Under the pieces are notes generated by a model. It was not told the DNA's origin, did not search any database, and saw only the letters and a list, made by a program, of their open reading frames with translations. Shown in pieces: positions 32,983 to 42,011 of a stretch of DNA of 64,000 nucleotides. The DNA lies in contig CAVIFY010000005.1 in assembly GCA_963642245.1 (NCBI GenBank), positions 29,052-93,051 on the forward strand. Direction: 5' to 3'. A program made the position numbers and the translations under genes. The stretch is from CAG-217 sp963642245. GTDB lineage: Bacteria; Bacillota; Clostridia; Oscillospirales; Acutalibacteraceae. Within the stretch, counting starts at the first letter, position 1. Each line of letters starts with the position of its first letter.

Positions 32983-34014
32983 TATGTAAAAAAGCGTATT
33001 TTTGCCGTTCTCTTATGTTTGCTTTTGCTGGTGCCGATACCGGCCCGGGCAGCCACCAGCGCCCAGAGCGCTGTGGTGATGGACGCCGCCGGGCATACGG
33101 TACTGTATGAGCAAAACGCCTATGAGGAGCGGCCTATGGCCTCTACCACTAAAATTATGACTGCCTACCTGGCTTGTGCAGCCGGGGACCTGAACCGAAC
33201 TGTGACCGTAACGGCCGCTATGCTGGCAGACGCGGAGGGCTCGTCCCTGGGACTGCAAGTGGGGGACCGGATCACTCTGTATGACCTGGTGGTGGGTATG
33301 CTGCTGGTCAGCGGCAACGACGCGGCCAACGCGGCGGCGATCACCCTTTCCGGCAGCACCAAGGCGTTTGTAGCCAAAATGAACAGTGCGGCCAAGGAAA
33401 TGGGTATGCACCACACCCTCTTTGTGACCCCCTCCGGGCTGGATCGGGGCGACCACCATTCCACCGCTTATGATATGGCGCTGCTGGCGGCCCACGCCCT
33501 GCAAAATAAGACCTTTGCCAAGATCTGCGCCGCTCCCAGTGCTAAAGTGACTATCAACGGTAAGGCACAGACGGTGTATAACCACAATCGGCTGCTCACC
33601 TCGCTGGACGGCTGCGTAGGGGTAAAAACCGGCTACACAGAGCGGGCGGGGCGGTGCCTGGTCAGTGCGATCGAGTATAAGGGCAACACCCTGATCTGCG
33701 TGACCCTGTCCGACCCGGACGACTGGGCAGACCACCGGTCACTGCTGCAAGCCTGCAAAAAGCAATATACCACCTACAAGCTGGACCGGAATGTGCAGGT
33801 GCCGGTGGTAGGCGGCAAACAGTCCTATGTGACCGCCGGGTTTCGGTACAGCCAAACGGCGCTGAACGCCACTTATACCGTGCGGCTCTATTACTATCCC
33901 TTTGTTTATGCGCCGGTGCAGAAGGGCGATGTGATCGGCTACGCTTGTATCAATCAAAAAACCGTGCCTATCCGGGCACAGGAGGATATTCAAATTTATG
34001 CCACAGAAGAATGA
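32980..34014 (+). CDS. D-alanyl-D-alanine carboxypeptidase (penicillin-binding protein 5/DacF type)
   Basis: 344 residues from the TTG at 32980, favoured by GGTGA upstream; a GTG at 32965 is possible. A signal segment (about residues 5-25, IFAVLLCLLLLVPIPARA) precedes the peptidase domain. The three catalytic motifs are present: SxxK as STTK, SxN as SGN and KTG in VKTGYTERAG. A C-terminal beta domain of ~90 residues follows. The enzyme trims peptidoglycan stem peptides outside the cell; next to gerW and other sporulation genes it is most like DacF or DacB. It overlaps rluB by 17 bases. Confidence 0.92.
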   Translation: MYVKKRIFAVLLCLLLLVPIPARAATSAQSAVVMDAAGHTVLYEQNAYEERPMASTTKIMTAYLACAAGDLNRTVTVTAAMLADAEGSSLGLQVGDRITLYDLVVGMLLVSGNDAANAAAITLSGSTKAFVAKMNSAAKEMGMHHTLFVTPSGLDRGDHHSTAYDMALLAAHALQNKTFAKICAAPSAKVTINGKAQTVYNHNRLLTSLDGCVGVKTGYTERAGRCLVSAIEYKGNTLICVTLSDPDDWADHRSLLQACKKQYTTYKLDRNVQVPVVGGKQSYVTAGFRYSQTALNATYTVRLYYYPFVYAPVQKGDVIGYACINQKTVPIRAQEDIQIYATEE

Positions 34015-34750
34015 AGAACGACTGCAAAAGTACCTGGCCGAGTGCGGCGTGGCTTCTCGCCGAAAGAGCGAGGAGCTGATCGCTGCCGGTAAAGTGAAGG
34101 TCAACGGCCATGTGGCTCGGATCGGCGACAAGATCGACCCTCGCCGGGACCTGGTCACCGTGCGGGGCAAGAAAGTGCGCAAGACCCGGCGGAATTATTA
34201 TATTTTGCTGCACAAGCCCCGGGGCTATGTGACCACCGTGTCCGATGAACTGGGCCGCAAAACGGTCATGGACCTGGTGCGGGATATTGATGCCCGCCTG
34301 TACCCGGTAGGGCGGCTGGACAAGGACTCCGAGGGTCTGCTGCTGCTCACCAATGACGGCGCATTTGCCAACGCCTTGACCCACCCCCGCCATGCGTACA
34401 GCAAGAAGTACCGGGTGACCATTCGCGGCAAGGTGGACGACGGTGCGCTTCTGCAACTGCGGGAGGGGATCGAGCTGGACGGCCGTATGACCGCCCCTTG
34501 CGATGTAACGGTCCTGACCGCAGAGGAGAACCGCACGGTGCTGGAATTTGTGCTCCACGAGGGGCGCAACCGCCAGATCCGCCGGATGTGCGAGGCGGTA
34601 GAGCTGGAAGTGATCCGCTTAAAGCGCATTGCCATCGGCTCCTTAAAGCTGGGTATGCTGCCGGTAGGGAAGTGGCGGGAGCTGACGGACAATGAGGTGC
34701 AAAAACTCATGCGCTCCGGCGCCCTGCAAACGGAGGATAAAACCAACTGA
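33998..34750 (+). CDS. rluB: Ribosomal large subunit pseudouridine synthase RluB type
   Basis: 250 residues. An S4 RNA-binding domain (RLQKYLAECGVASRRKSEELI) leads, followed by the catalytic region with Asp in GRLDKDSEGLLLLTNDG and the family motif EGRNRQIRRM. It belongs to the RsuA/RluB/E/F group that modifies a uridine in 23S or 16S rRNA; the long form with S4 is usually RluB in Firmicutes. The start overlaps the dacF-like gene by 17 bases with AGGAGG upstream. Confidence 0.94.
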   Translation: MPQKNEERLQKYLAECGVASRRKSEELIAAGKVKVNGHVARIGDKIDPRRDLVTVRGKKVRKTRRNYYILLHKPRGYVTTVSDELGRKTVMDLVRDIDARLYPVGRLDKDSEGLLLLTNDGAFANALTHPRHAYSKKYRVTIRGKVDDGALLQLREGIELDGRMTAPCDVTVLTAEENRTVLEFVLHEGRNRQIRRMCEAVELEVIRLKRIAIGSLKLGMLPVGKWRELTDNEVQKLMRSGALQTEDKTN

Positions 34751-34814
34751 TCTCCCTTGCCAAAACTGCTGAAAATGCCGCGGAATTTCTGCGCTTTTTG
34801 TATGGATTATGCTA

Positions 34815-34843
34815 TTGCTATTCCGGGGCAACGGTGGTATAAT
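34815..34843 (+). promoter_or_regulatory. Promoter of the carboxyltransferase operon
   Basis: TTGCTA (34815-34820), 17-base spacer, TATAAT (34838-34843). It leaves a ~95-base leader before the GTG at 34943. Confidence 0.75.
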
Positions 34844-34942
34844 TATAGTAGGTAAGTTTGGACAGAGAATACTGTCGGCATTTGCCGAACTGCGCTTTTG
34901 CATAGAGCCGGAGCGCAAATGAGTGTACAGGAGGAACAACAA

Positions 34943-36262
34943 GTGAGCGAACTTGCAGAGAAGGACAAGCTGGCTGTGGATCGGCTGACTGCCCTGTTTG
35001 ACGACGGCGCTTTTACTGAGATCGACGGCTACGCCAAATCCGCGTCCGGCGATGTGGAGGCTGCTGCCGGTTTCGGCACGGTAAACGGCTGTCCCGTTTA
35101 CGCATTTGCACAGAATGTAAATGTAAGCGGCGGTGCCATCAGCGTGGCCCAATGCGCAAAATTGAAGAAGATCTATGACCTGGCGACCAAGACCGGCTGC
35201 CCGGTGATCGGTATTTATGACTCTAACGGCGTTAAGCTGGACGAGGGCTTTGAGGCTCTGTCCGCTTACGGCGAACTGGTAAAGGCTTCTACGGCGATGA
35301 GCGGCGTTTGCGCCCAGATCTCTATTGTTGCCGGCAGCTGCCTGGGTGCCAGCGCCCTGATGGCCAATATGGCGGATGTGGTGATTGCCGTTAAGGACGC
35401 CGATTTCTATGTGACCACCCCCAGTGATGTGACTGCGGACGCCTGCTACGAGCAGGGCACGGTGGATATTTTGGCAGACGACCTGGACGGCGCACTGACC
35501 GCCGCTAAGGATGTGGTGGCGCTGCTGCCGGGCAACAATCTGTCTCCGGCACCGGTGTACGACTTTACCGCACCGTCTGTGGCTGTGGACACCGGCGCGT
35601 CTGCAATGGATGTGATCTGCGCTGTGGCTGACGCCGGCAGCGTGGTAGAACTGAAGGGCGGCTATGCCACCCACTGCGTGACTGCACTGGCGACCGTTGG
35701 CGGCACCACCGCCGGTTTTGTGGCCTTTGACGGCTCTGCGGTTTGCCCCGCCTGCGCTTATAAGGCAGAGGCTTTCGTAAAGCTGTGTGACGCCTACAAC
35801 CTGCCCATCATCACCGTGGCAGACGCGGACGGCTTTGTTAAGGACGCAGAGAACGCGATGCTCACCGCCGCTACCCGTATGGAGACGGCGTATGCCACCG
35901 CTACTTGCCCCAAGATCGCACTGATCACCAACAAGAGCATTGGCGGCGCGTACATTGCGCTGGCCGGTAAGGGCGCCAATGCGGACCTGACTTTTGCCTG
36001 GGACACCGCCGTGCTTTCTCCGCTGGACGCGGAGGCTGCCGTTGCGTTTCTGTACAGCGATCGCTTAGCCGCAGGGGAGAATCGTGCCGAGCTGGTGAAA
36101 GAATATAAAGAGACCCTGGCGTCTCCGTACACCGCAGCCGCCAGCGGCGCTATTGACGATGTGATCGTACCTGCTGACAGCCGTGCAAAGGTAATGGCTG
36201 CACTGGATATTTTGGCCGGTAAGCGTGAGAACACACTGCCGAGAAAACATTCTGTTAAATAA
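34943..36262 (+). CDS. Biotin-dependent carboxyltransferase, MmdA/12S type (shortened)
   Basis: 439 residues from GTG 34943, with AGGAGG eight bases upstream. It is a carboxyltransferase of the crotonase-like MmdA/PccB family: GTVNGCPVYAFAQNVNVSGGAIS in the first half, then GGYATHCVTALATVGGTTAGFV and ALITNKSIGGAYIALAGKGANADLTFAW. It is about 70 residues shorter than the ~510-residue family norm and lacks the usual N-terminal KGKLTARERI segment. The C-terminal KRENTLPRKH matches the family end. It moves the carboxyl group between biotin and an acyl-CoA. The companion genes make a three-subunit set resembling methylmalonyl-CoA:pyruvate transcarboxylase. Confidence 0.87.
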   Translation: MSELAEKDKLAVDRLTALFDDGAFTEIDGYAKSASGDVEAAAGFGTVNGCPVYAFAQNVNVSGGAISVAQCAKLKKIYDLATKTGCPVIGIYDSNGVKLDEGFEALSAYGELVKASTAMSGVCAQISIVAGSCLGASALMANMADVVIAVKDADFYVTTPSDVTADACYEQGTVDILADDLDGALTAAKDVVALLPGNNLSPAPVYDFTAPSVAVDTGASAMDVICAVADAGSVVELKGGYATHCVTALATVGGTTAGFVAFDGSAVCPACAYKAEAFVKLCDAYNLPIITVADADGFVKDAENAMLTAATRMETAYATATCPKIALITNKSIGGAYIALAGKGANADLTFAWDTAVLSPLDAEAAVAFLYSDRLAAGENRAELVKEYKETLASPYTAAASGAIDDVIVPADSRAKVMAALDILAGKRENTLPRKHSVK

Positions 36263-36280
36263 TCTGGAGGTTTCAATATT

Positions 36281-36682
36281 ATGAAGAATTACACCATTAC
36301 CGTAAACGGTACGGCTTACAATGTATCCGTAGAGGAGGGCACTTCTGCTGCCGCTCCCGCCGCTGCGCCTGTTGCAGCTGCCCCGGCACCTGCTGCCGCT
36401 CCCGCTCCCGCAGCAGCTCCTGCACCTGCCGCTGCTCCCGCTCCGGCTGCTGACACTGCTGTCACCGGCTCCGTGACCATCGAGTCTCCCATGCCCGGCA
36501 CCATTCTGGACATTAAGGTGGCTTCCGGCGCTGCTGTAAAGACCGGCGATGTGCTCTTTGTGCTGGAGGCTATGAAGATGGAGAACGAGATCGTGGCGCC
36601 CCAGGACGGCACGGTAGCCAGCGTAAATGTAAACAAGGGTGACAGCGTGGAAGCCGGTCAGACCCTGGCTTCTCTCAACTGA
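36281..36682 (+). CDS. Biotin carboxyl carrier protein (1.3S type)
   Basis: 133 residues. A short N-terminal strand region (YTITVNGTAYNVSVEEG) is followed by an Ala-Pro linker of ~45 residues and a C-terminal biotinyl domain with SPMPGTILDI and the biotinylated Lys in EAMKMEN. It carries the carboxyl group between two carboxyltransferase centres. It lies 19 bases behind the MmdA-like gene and 16 before the OadA-like gene, so all three form one operon. Confidence 0.95.
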   Translation: MKNYTITVNGTAYNVSVEEGTSAAAPAAAPVAAAPAPAAAPAPAAAPAPAAAPAPAADTAVTGSVTIESPMPGTILDIKVASGAAVKTGDVLFVLEAMKMENEIVAPQDGTVASVNVNKGDSVEAGQTLASLN

Positions 36683-36697
36683 TAAAGAGGTACAAGA

Positions 36698-38095
36698 ATG
36701 GCTAAGATCGGCATTACGGAAACCGTGCTGCGTGACGCGCATCAGTCCCTGATCGCCACGCGTATGCGCACGGACGAATTTGAAGGCATTTTGGAGAAGA
36801 TGGACAAGATCGGCTATCATTCTCTGGAGTGCTGGGGCGGTGCCACTTTTGACGCCTGCCTGCGCTTTTTGGACGAGGATCCCTGGGACAGACTGCGCCT
36901 GATCCGCAAAAAGTGCCCCAACACCAAGCTGCAAATGCTCTTCCGCGGGCAGAATATGCTGGGCTACCGGCATTATTCCGACGAGCTGGTGGATTACTTT
37001 GTAAAAAAGAGTATTGATAACGGTATTGATATTCTGCGTATTTTTGACGCACTGAACGATGTGCGCAACCTGCAAACCGCCATTAACGCTGCTAAGAAGT
37101 ACGGCGGCCATGTGCAGGCAGCCATCTCCTACACCACCGGCCCGGTGTTTGACATTGACTACTATTGTCATTACGCCAAGGAGCTGGAGGAGGCCGGTGC
37201 AGACTCCATCTGCATTAAGGATATGGCCGGTTTGCTGACCCCTTACGGCACCTACGACCTGGTCAAGGCGCTGAAGGAGACGGTGGACATTCCCATTCAG
37301 CTGCATTCTCATTACACCTCCGGTCTGGCTTCCATGGTCCACTTAAAGGGCATTGAGGCCGGCGTGGATGTGATCGACACCGCAATGAGCCCCCTGGCAA
37401 TGGGTACTTCTCACCCGGCCACCGAGTCTATGGTCGCTGCCCTGCAGGGCACCCCGTATGACACCGGCCTGGATCTGAAAGCCCTGTCCGAGGTGCGCGA
37501 TTTCTTTGTTCCCCTGCGGGAAAAGTACCTGGAAAGCGGCCAGCTGAACCCGAAGATGCTGGGCGTGGACGCCAACACCCTGCTGTACCAGGTGCCCGGC
37601 GGTATGCTCTCCAACCTGCTTGGCCAGCTGAAACAGGCCGGCAAGGAGGACAAGCTGGAGGAAGTGCTGGCAGAGGTGCCGCGTGTGCGTAAGGACAGCG
37701 GTTATCCGCCGCTGGTGACCCCCACTTCTCAGATCGTGGGTACCCAGTCTGTGTTTAATGTGATCACCGGTGAGCGCTACAAGATGGTCACCAAGGAGTT
37801 TAAGGACATGGTTGCCGGCAAGTACGGCAAGACCCCGTGCCCCATTGACCCGGACTTCCAGAAGAAGATCGTGGGTGACGAGGAGATCATCACCTGCCGC
37901 CCGGCAGACCTGATCCATGATAAGATCGACGACTTTAAGGCGGATATTGCCGAGTATTACGAGCAGGAGGAGGACATTCTCTCCTATGCCCAGTTCGGCC
38001 AGGTGGCCGTTAAGTTCTTCCAGAAGAGAAGAGATAAGAAGTACGGTCTGGACGGCAAGCACGACGATATGGAGAATAAGATCCACGCAGTTTGA
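36698..38095 (+). CDS. Oxaloacetate decarboxylase alpha / transcarboxylase 5S type subunit
   Basis: 465 residues. The TIM-barrel signature ETVLRDAHQSLIATRMRT with metal-binding Asp, then ECWGGATFDACLRFL, the carbamylated Lys region CIKDMAGLL, LHSHYTSGLA and MSPLAMGTSHPATE are all present. A PYC-type C-terminal domain (about 300-465) follows, with no biotinyl domain of its own, since the carrier is separate. Alone it could serve sodium-pumping oxaloacetate decarboxylase, but no beta or gamma pump subunit is in the window, and the MmdA-like partner points to a pyruvate-linked transcarboxylase. Confidence 0.93.
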   Translation: MAKIGITETVLRDAHQSLIATRMRTDEFEGILEKMDKIGYHSLECWGGATFDACLRFLDEDPWDRLRLIRKKCPNTKLQMLFRGQNMLGYRHYSDELVDYFVKKSIDNGIDILRIFDALNDVRNLQTAINAAKKYGGHVQAAISYTTGPVFDIDYYCHYAKELEEAGADSICIKDMAGLLTPYGTYDLVKALKETVDIPIQLHSHYTSGLASMVHLKGIEAGVDVIDTAMSPLAMGTSHPATESMVAALQGTPYDTGLDLKALSEVRDFFVPLREKYLESGQLNPKMLGVDANTLLYQVPGGMLSNLLGQLKQAGKEDKLEEVLAEVPRVRKDSGYPPLVTPTSQIVGTQSVFNVITGERYKMVTKEFKDMVAGKYGKTPCPIDPDFQKKIVGDEEIITCRPADLIHDKIDDFKADIAEYYEQEEDILSYAQFGQVAVKFFQKRRDKKYGLDGKHDDMENKIHAV

Positions 38096-38100
38096 TCGCA

Positions 38101-38128
38101 AAGGCGGAGTTTCGGCTCCGCCTTTTTT
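38101..38128 (+). terminator. Terminator of carboxyltransferase operon
   Basis: AAGGCGGAG-TTTCGG-CTCCGCCTTTTTT, directly behind the last gene. Confidence 0.92.
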
Positions 38129-38242
38129 CTGTTTGTCATTCGCCGCCGGCGGGGCAGGGGAGAAAAATAAGCGGCAGTGCCGTACAGATTTTGCCAAAGG
38201 TGCCTATTTACTGAAAAAAAGGCCGTTTGGTGCAAGTTTTTG

Positions 38243-38271
38243 TTGACCTTGCCAACAGCCGGTGTTATAAT
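38243..38271 (+). promoter_or_regulatory. Promoter of epimerase-like gene
   Basis: TTGACC (38243-38248), 17-base spacer, TATAAT (38266-38271). Confidence 0.8.
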
Positions 38272-38301
38272 CTATTCAGAAAATTTAACGGAGGGAATTT
38301 C

Positions 38302-39311
38302 ATGAACGTATTGATTTTTGGTGGTACCGGCTTGCTTGGCTCCGCCGCAGCACAGATTTTTATTGACATGTAAAGACCATTGCTCTGCCCCCGCTGCCGG
38401 AAGGCGCACCCATCCCCGAGGAGATGGAAATTGAGTTTGGCAACTTTCTGGAACTGACCGATGAGCAGCTGGAAGCCGCTATGACCGGCGTAGACGCATT
38501 TGTGTATGCTGCCGGTGTGGACGAGCGTGTGGAATTCCCCGCTCCCGTTTATGACGCTTATAAGAAGTACAACATTGATCCCGTGGATCGCTGCCTGGCT
38601 ATGGCCAAGAAGTGCGGCGTGAAGCGCTGCGTGGTGCTGGGTTCCTACTTCGCTTGGCTGGCTAAGGCTCGCCCGGAGATGGATCTGTGCGCCAAGCACC
38701 CCTACATCCGCTCTCGTGTGGATCAGGAGAAAGTGGCTGCCAAGTATGCTGACGAGAATATGGGCGTTGGCGTGCTGGAGCTGCCCTACATCTTCGGTAC
38801 ACAGCCCGGCCGTCGTCCCGTTTGGGTCATTCTGATCGAGCAGTTGCAGCGGTTTGAGAAAATGCCTTTCACCATGTATCCGGCCGGCGGTACGGCTATG
38901 CTGACCGTGCGCCAGGTAGGTGAGTGCATTGTTGGCGCTGCAGAGCAGGTACAGGGCTTCCGTGCTTACGGTATCTCCTGCTACAATATGCACTGGAGAG
39001 AGTTCCTGAAGATCGTTTATCGTGCTATGGACGGCATTCAGGATCGTAAGATCGTGGATGTACCCAAGTGGACTTTCCAGGCCTTTGGTCTGCATATGCG
39101 CAAGGAGTATGCAAAGCGCAATGTTCAGTCCGGTATTGATCCCGTGGGTCTGGCTGACATTATGGGTATGGACCTGTTCATTCCCACCGACGACACCAAG
39201 GAACTGGGCTGCACCCCCGATGATATCGAGGCTGCGATCTTCGACTCCATCGCTCTGTCCAAGGCTTCCTTTGAAGGCAAGGCAAAGCTGCTGGAAATGA
39301 AGGGCGAGTAA
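38302..39311 (+). pseudogene. NAD-dependent epimerase/dehydratase family protein, frameshifted near the N-terminus
   Basis: The proper start is ATG 38302 (ribosome site GGAGGG): MNVLIFGGTGLLGSAAAQIF is the Rossmann N-terminus with GGTGLLG. It runs into TAA at 38371 after residue 23. The remaining frame reads on from HVKTIALPPLPEG through a normal SDR body to 39311, including VGVLELPYIFGTQPG. The joint sequence GACATGTAAAG suggests loss of seven bases between two CATG repeats. The main part has an intact ~295-residue frame with an ATG at 38424, so either it is a recent pseudogene or a sequencing error. The family acts on nucleotide-sugar or similar substrates; the exact substrate is unknown. 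Confidence 0.8.
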
Positions 39312-39330
39312 TCCTACATAATCAAAATAA

Positions 39331-39361
39331 GCGCTCCGGAGCGATCCGGGGCGCTGTTTTT
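39331..39361 (+). terminator. Terminator of epimerase-like gene
   Basis: GCGCTCCGGA / TCCGGGGCGC stem followed by TGTTTTT. Confidence 0.8.
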
Positions 39362-39380
39362 ATGCCTATTTACAGAAGAA

Positions 39381-39402
39381 GCGGCAACCGCTTGGCTGCC
39401 GC
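39381..39402 (-). terminator. Hairpin at end of hydrolase gene
   Basis: GCGGCA / TGCCGC stem. On the minus strand it is followed by TTCTTCTG, a weak terminator just beyond the hydrolase stop. Confidence 0.45.
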
Positions 39403-39411
39403 TGGTTTGGT

Positions 39412-40851
39412 TTAGATGTGGCTTTTCAGATAAGAAAGTATCAGTGGATCCACCTGACTGTCATAATTCTTGCCCATAGAGTAATTCTCGCTGTTAAAGC
39501 CGTGATTGGCACCCTGAATGGGGTACAGGGTAGCGGATTTATAGGTTTCTACCGCCCGCTGGGAATAGCTGATGGGCACCCGGCTGTCCGCCGTGCCGTG
39601 AATGATAATTACATCTTTTGTGAAGTTCTTGATATTGCCGTAAATGTCATAGTCGATCAGGGTAGAAATATAATCGTGCCCCACGGTCATCACTAGGAAG
39701 TTGGCGGTCTTGGGCACCCGGCCTTTGTAATTCTTGGTCATTTCGTCCGCCATATTCAGTCCCGGGTACATTAGGATCAGCCCGCGTACCTTGCTGTTGT
39801 TCTTGGAGGCGGTCAGCGCCGATACCAGGCCGCCCTGGCTGGTGCCCAGCAGGAAGATCCTGTTCTTGTCCACCCGCTTAAGGGTGTGCGCTTTGCTTAG
39901 CACCGCCTCCAGGTCCTGCACCTCGGTAAACACGGTCATATCCGTAGTTTTGCCATCGCTTTTGCTCTGCTTGCTGCCGCCGCAAAAGTCAAAGCAGTAG
40001 GCCACATAGCCGTTCTTGGCCAGCATGGTGCAGTAAGCGTTCATGGACTTGTAAGTCAGCCCAAAGCTGTGGGACAAAATCACAGTGGGTCGGTTATAAC
40101 CCACGCCGTCCGGCACATAAACCTGGCCGTAAATGCGGTTTTTGCCCCGGTTAGCCCAAACCGTTTCTGTATGGTACGCCTGCTTGGGGATATTGACTTT
40201 CACCGTCTTGGTGTTGCTCCAAGAGCCGTAATACTTCTTGCCGTTTAAGGTCTTATAGGGCCGCAGGTGCACATAATAGGTGCCGCTGTACGGCGCGTAA
40301 TAGACGGCGGATCTGCTGCTGCCGCCCACCAGCACACTGTCGCCGTTTTTGAACTGCTTGTTGCGGGCGTAGATCACCTGATAGCCGCTGGCAGTTACCT
40401 TTTTCCAGCTGACGGTGATTTTTGCGCCGCCGGCCTTTACGGATTGCAAAGCAGCCTTGGACGGCTTTGTAACAACGGTCAGTGCCTTTGCCTTTTTGGA
40501 ATACACTGTTTTTTTGCCGGACTTTTTGTAGGCGTGGATCTGGAGTTTATAAGTGGTGGCAGGGGACAGCTTTTTAACTGTGCCTTTGACCGTGCTGCCT
40601 TTGGTGACGGTGAGCACCGTTTTCCATTTTTTGCTCTTGCTGTCATACCGGCGAATGCGGTAGCCGCCGGCCCCCTTGACCTTGCTCCAACGCAGGCTGA
40701 CGGTGCTTGCGGAGCAGCCGGTCATAGAGAATTTGGCCACATTGCCGGGGGCAGAAGCCGCCAGCGCCACCTCACCGGGCAAGATCATAGTCAGCGCCAA
40801 AAGAACGCTGAAGAGGGCGCACAAAGTGCGTTTGCATACGGATTTTTTCAT
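39412..40851 (-). CDS. Secreted alpha/beta hydrolase with two fibronectin type III domains
   Basis: 479 residues from ATG 40851 with AAGGAG upstream. A signal peptide spans ~1-33 (LLALTMILPGEVALA). Two Fn3-like domains follow, about 35-125 (SASTVSLRWSKVKGAGGYRI...) and 128-217 (ITVSWKKVTASGYQVIYAR...), then an alpha/beta hydrolase at ~225-479. Catalytic residues visible: Ser in LLGTSQGG, Asp in IHGTADSRVP and His in GANHGFNS. It is a secreted esterase or peptidase-like enzyme. It follows the ATP-grasp gene by 14 bases, so the two are co-transcribed. Substrate unknown. Confidence 0.88.
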   Translation of the reverse strand: MKKSVCKRTLCALFSVLLALTMILPGEVALAASAPGNVAKFSMTGCSASTVSLRWSKVKGAGGYRIRRYDSKSKKWKTVLTVTKGSTVKGTVKKLSPATTYKLQIHAYKKSGKKTVYSKKAKALTVVTKPSKAALQSVKAGGAKITVSWKKVTASGYQVIYARNKQFKNGDSVLVGGSSRSAVYYAPYSGTYYVHLRPYKTLNGKKYYGSWSNTKTVKVNIPKQAYHTETVWANRGKNRIYGQVYVPDGVGYNRPTVILSHSFGLTYKSMNAYCTMLAKNGYVAYCFDFCGGSKQSKSDGKTTDMTVFTEVQDLEAVLSKAHTLKRVDKNRIFLLGTSQGGLVSALTASKNNSKVRGLILMYPGLNMADEMTKNYKGRVPKTANFLVMTVGHDYISTLIDYDIYGNIKNFTKDVIIIHGTADSRVPISYSQRAVETYKSATLYPIQGANHGFNSENYSMGKNYDSQVDPLILSYLKSHI

Positions 40852-40865
40852 TTCAATCACACTCC

Positions 40866-41849
40866 TTAAAACTTCCATCGGGTGTCCATCATTTTTTGCA
40901 GCAGATCAAAATAGGTCCAACCCAGCGCCCGAGCGGCGATCATGGTCAGGCAGTCCTGGTCCATGCGGTGGGGCCGTACTGCGCCGGTAATATTGGGCTT
41001 TGGGTTATAATCGAAAATAAAATACTGGCCGCTGTCATCGGCACGGCAGTCAATGCGAGAGAGTGCCCGCAGACCCAGCGGCGCCACCGTTTGGCGGCAG
41101 GCGTCTACAATGGTTTCCAATTCCGGGCTGTCGGTAGGCACGGCCTTGCTGTTCTCGCTCACCGGTACATCACCGTTATAGGGGGCAATGCCGCCCCGGT
41201 GCTGATACCGGGCCACCACCGGCAGGCAGGTACCGTCCGGAAAGACGGATAGGGTGATCTCCTGTCCGTTCAGGAACGGCTCCACCATCAGCCGATCGCC
41301 ATAAATTTTTGCCGCTAATTCGGACGCTATTGCGGTTTCCAGCGCCGTTTGGTCACTGCACCGCACCACGCCCTGGCTGCCGCGGCCGCGAATGGGTTTC
41401 AGCACGCAAGGGTAGGGACCTTTGTAATCGGCGGTGGACTGCACGATGGTGTCCTCCACCACCGGCAGACCCAGGGCTGCCAGTTTGCGATTGGTGGCGT
41501 ACTTATCGTCCAGCGCGTCCATAGCGGACGGGTCCTGGCCGATCAGGTATAAGCCCTGTCCACGGAACTGCTGCACCGGGTGGGTGGCGTACAGCACCGT
41601 ATTCAGCCACAGGGTGTCCGCACCGGCGTCCAGGGCGGCCTGTATGCCGTCTGCGGTGTCCGGGAATACCCAGTCCAGGTCTGTTTTTATATCCGGCGCC
41701 TTGGCCGGTGTGATCACTTCTACGCCGTTCTCGGCAAGGCAGCAGGCCATATCCGCGCCGCTGTCCGCATAGCCGGTGGGCTTTCGCGGTTTGCGTATGC
41801 CGTCAATGGCCGGCGGCTCGCTTTTTTGATACAAAATTGCCGGTTTCAT
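40866..41849 (-). CDS. ATP-grasp family protein
   Basis: 327 residues. The ATP-grasp fold is seen in YPCVLKPIRGRGSQGVVRC (ATP-binding Lys and glycine loop), LMVEPFLNGQEITLSVF and the metal-binding ALSRIDCRADDSGQYFIFDYNPKPNI. The family joins a carboxylate to an amine or thiol through acyl phosphate, like D-Ala-D-Ala ligase, to which the middle segment is closest. Start ATG 41849 has AAGGAAG upstream. Specific substrate unknown; no peptidoglycan gene is adjacent. Confidence 0.85.
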   Translation of the reverse strand: MKPAILYQKSEPPAIDGIRKPRKPTGYADSGADMACCLAENGVEVITPAKAPDIKTDLDWVFPDTADGIQAALDAGADTLWLNTVLYATHPVQQFRGQGLYLIGQDPSAMDALDDKYATNRKLAALGLPVVEDTIVQSTADYKGPYPCVLKPIRGRGSQGVVRCSDQTALETAIASELAAKIYGDRLMVEPFLNGQEITLSVFPDGTCLPVVARYQHRGGIAPYNGDVPVSENSKAVPTDSPELETIVDACRQTVAPLGLRALSRIDCRADDSGQYFIFDYNPKPNITGAVRPHRMDQDCLTMIAARALGWTYFDLLQKMMDTRWKF

Positions 41850-41950
41850 TTTATCGCTTCCTTACGCCCTCATAGTAGCACAAACCTTTTCTTTTGTAAA
41901 TAAGTAGACAAAAATATTTATCATCGTCTGATAACGGCGGCAAAACCCGG

Positions 41951-41979
41951 TTGCCATTCGGCGCATTTGGTAGTATAAT
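41951..41979 (+). promoter_or_regulatory. Promoter of rhodanese-TtcA fusion gene
   Basis: TTGCCA (41951-41956), 17-base spacer, TATAAT (41974-41979). Confidence 0.75.
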
Positions 41980-42011
41980 AGCGGGGAAGTTTTAAGACAG
42001 GACGAGAGCGT

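Noticed and set aside
34751..34942. Riboswitch before the carboxyltransferase operon
   Set aside because: The ~95-base leader shows no recognised aptamer pattern or terminator-antiterminator pair.
36698..38095. Sodium-pumping oxaloacetate decarboxylase as the operon product
   Set aside because: No beta or gamma pump subunit nearby, and the MmdA-like partner fits a transcarboxylase better; not excluded if pump genes lie elsewhere.
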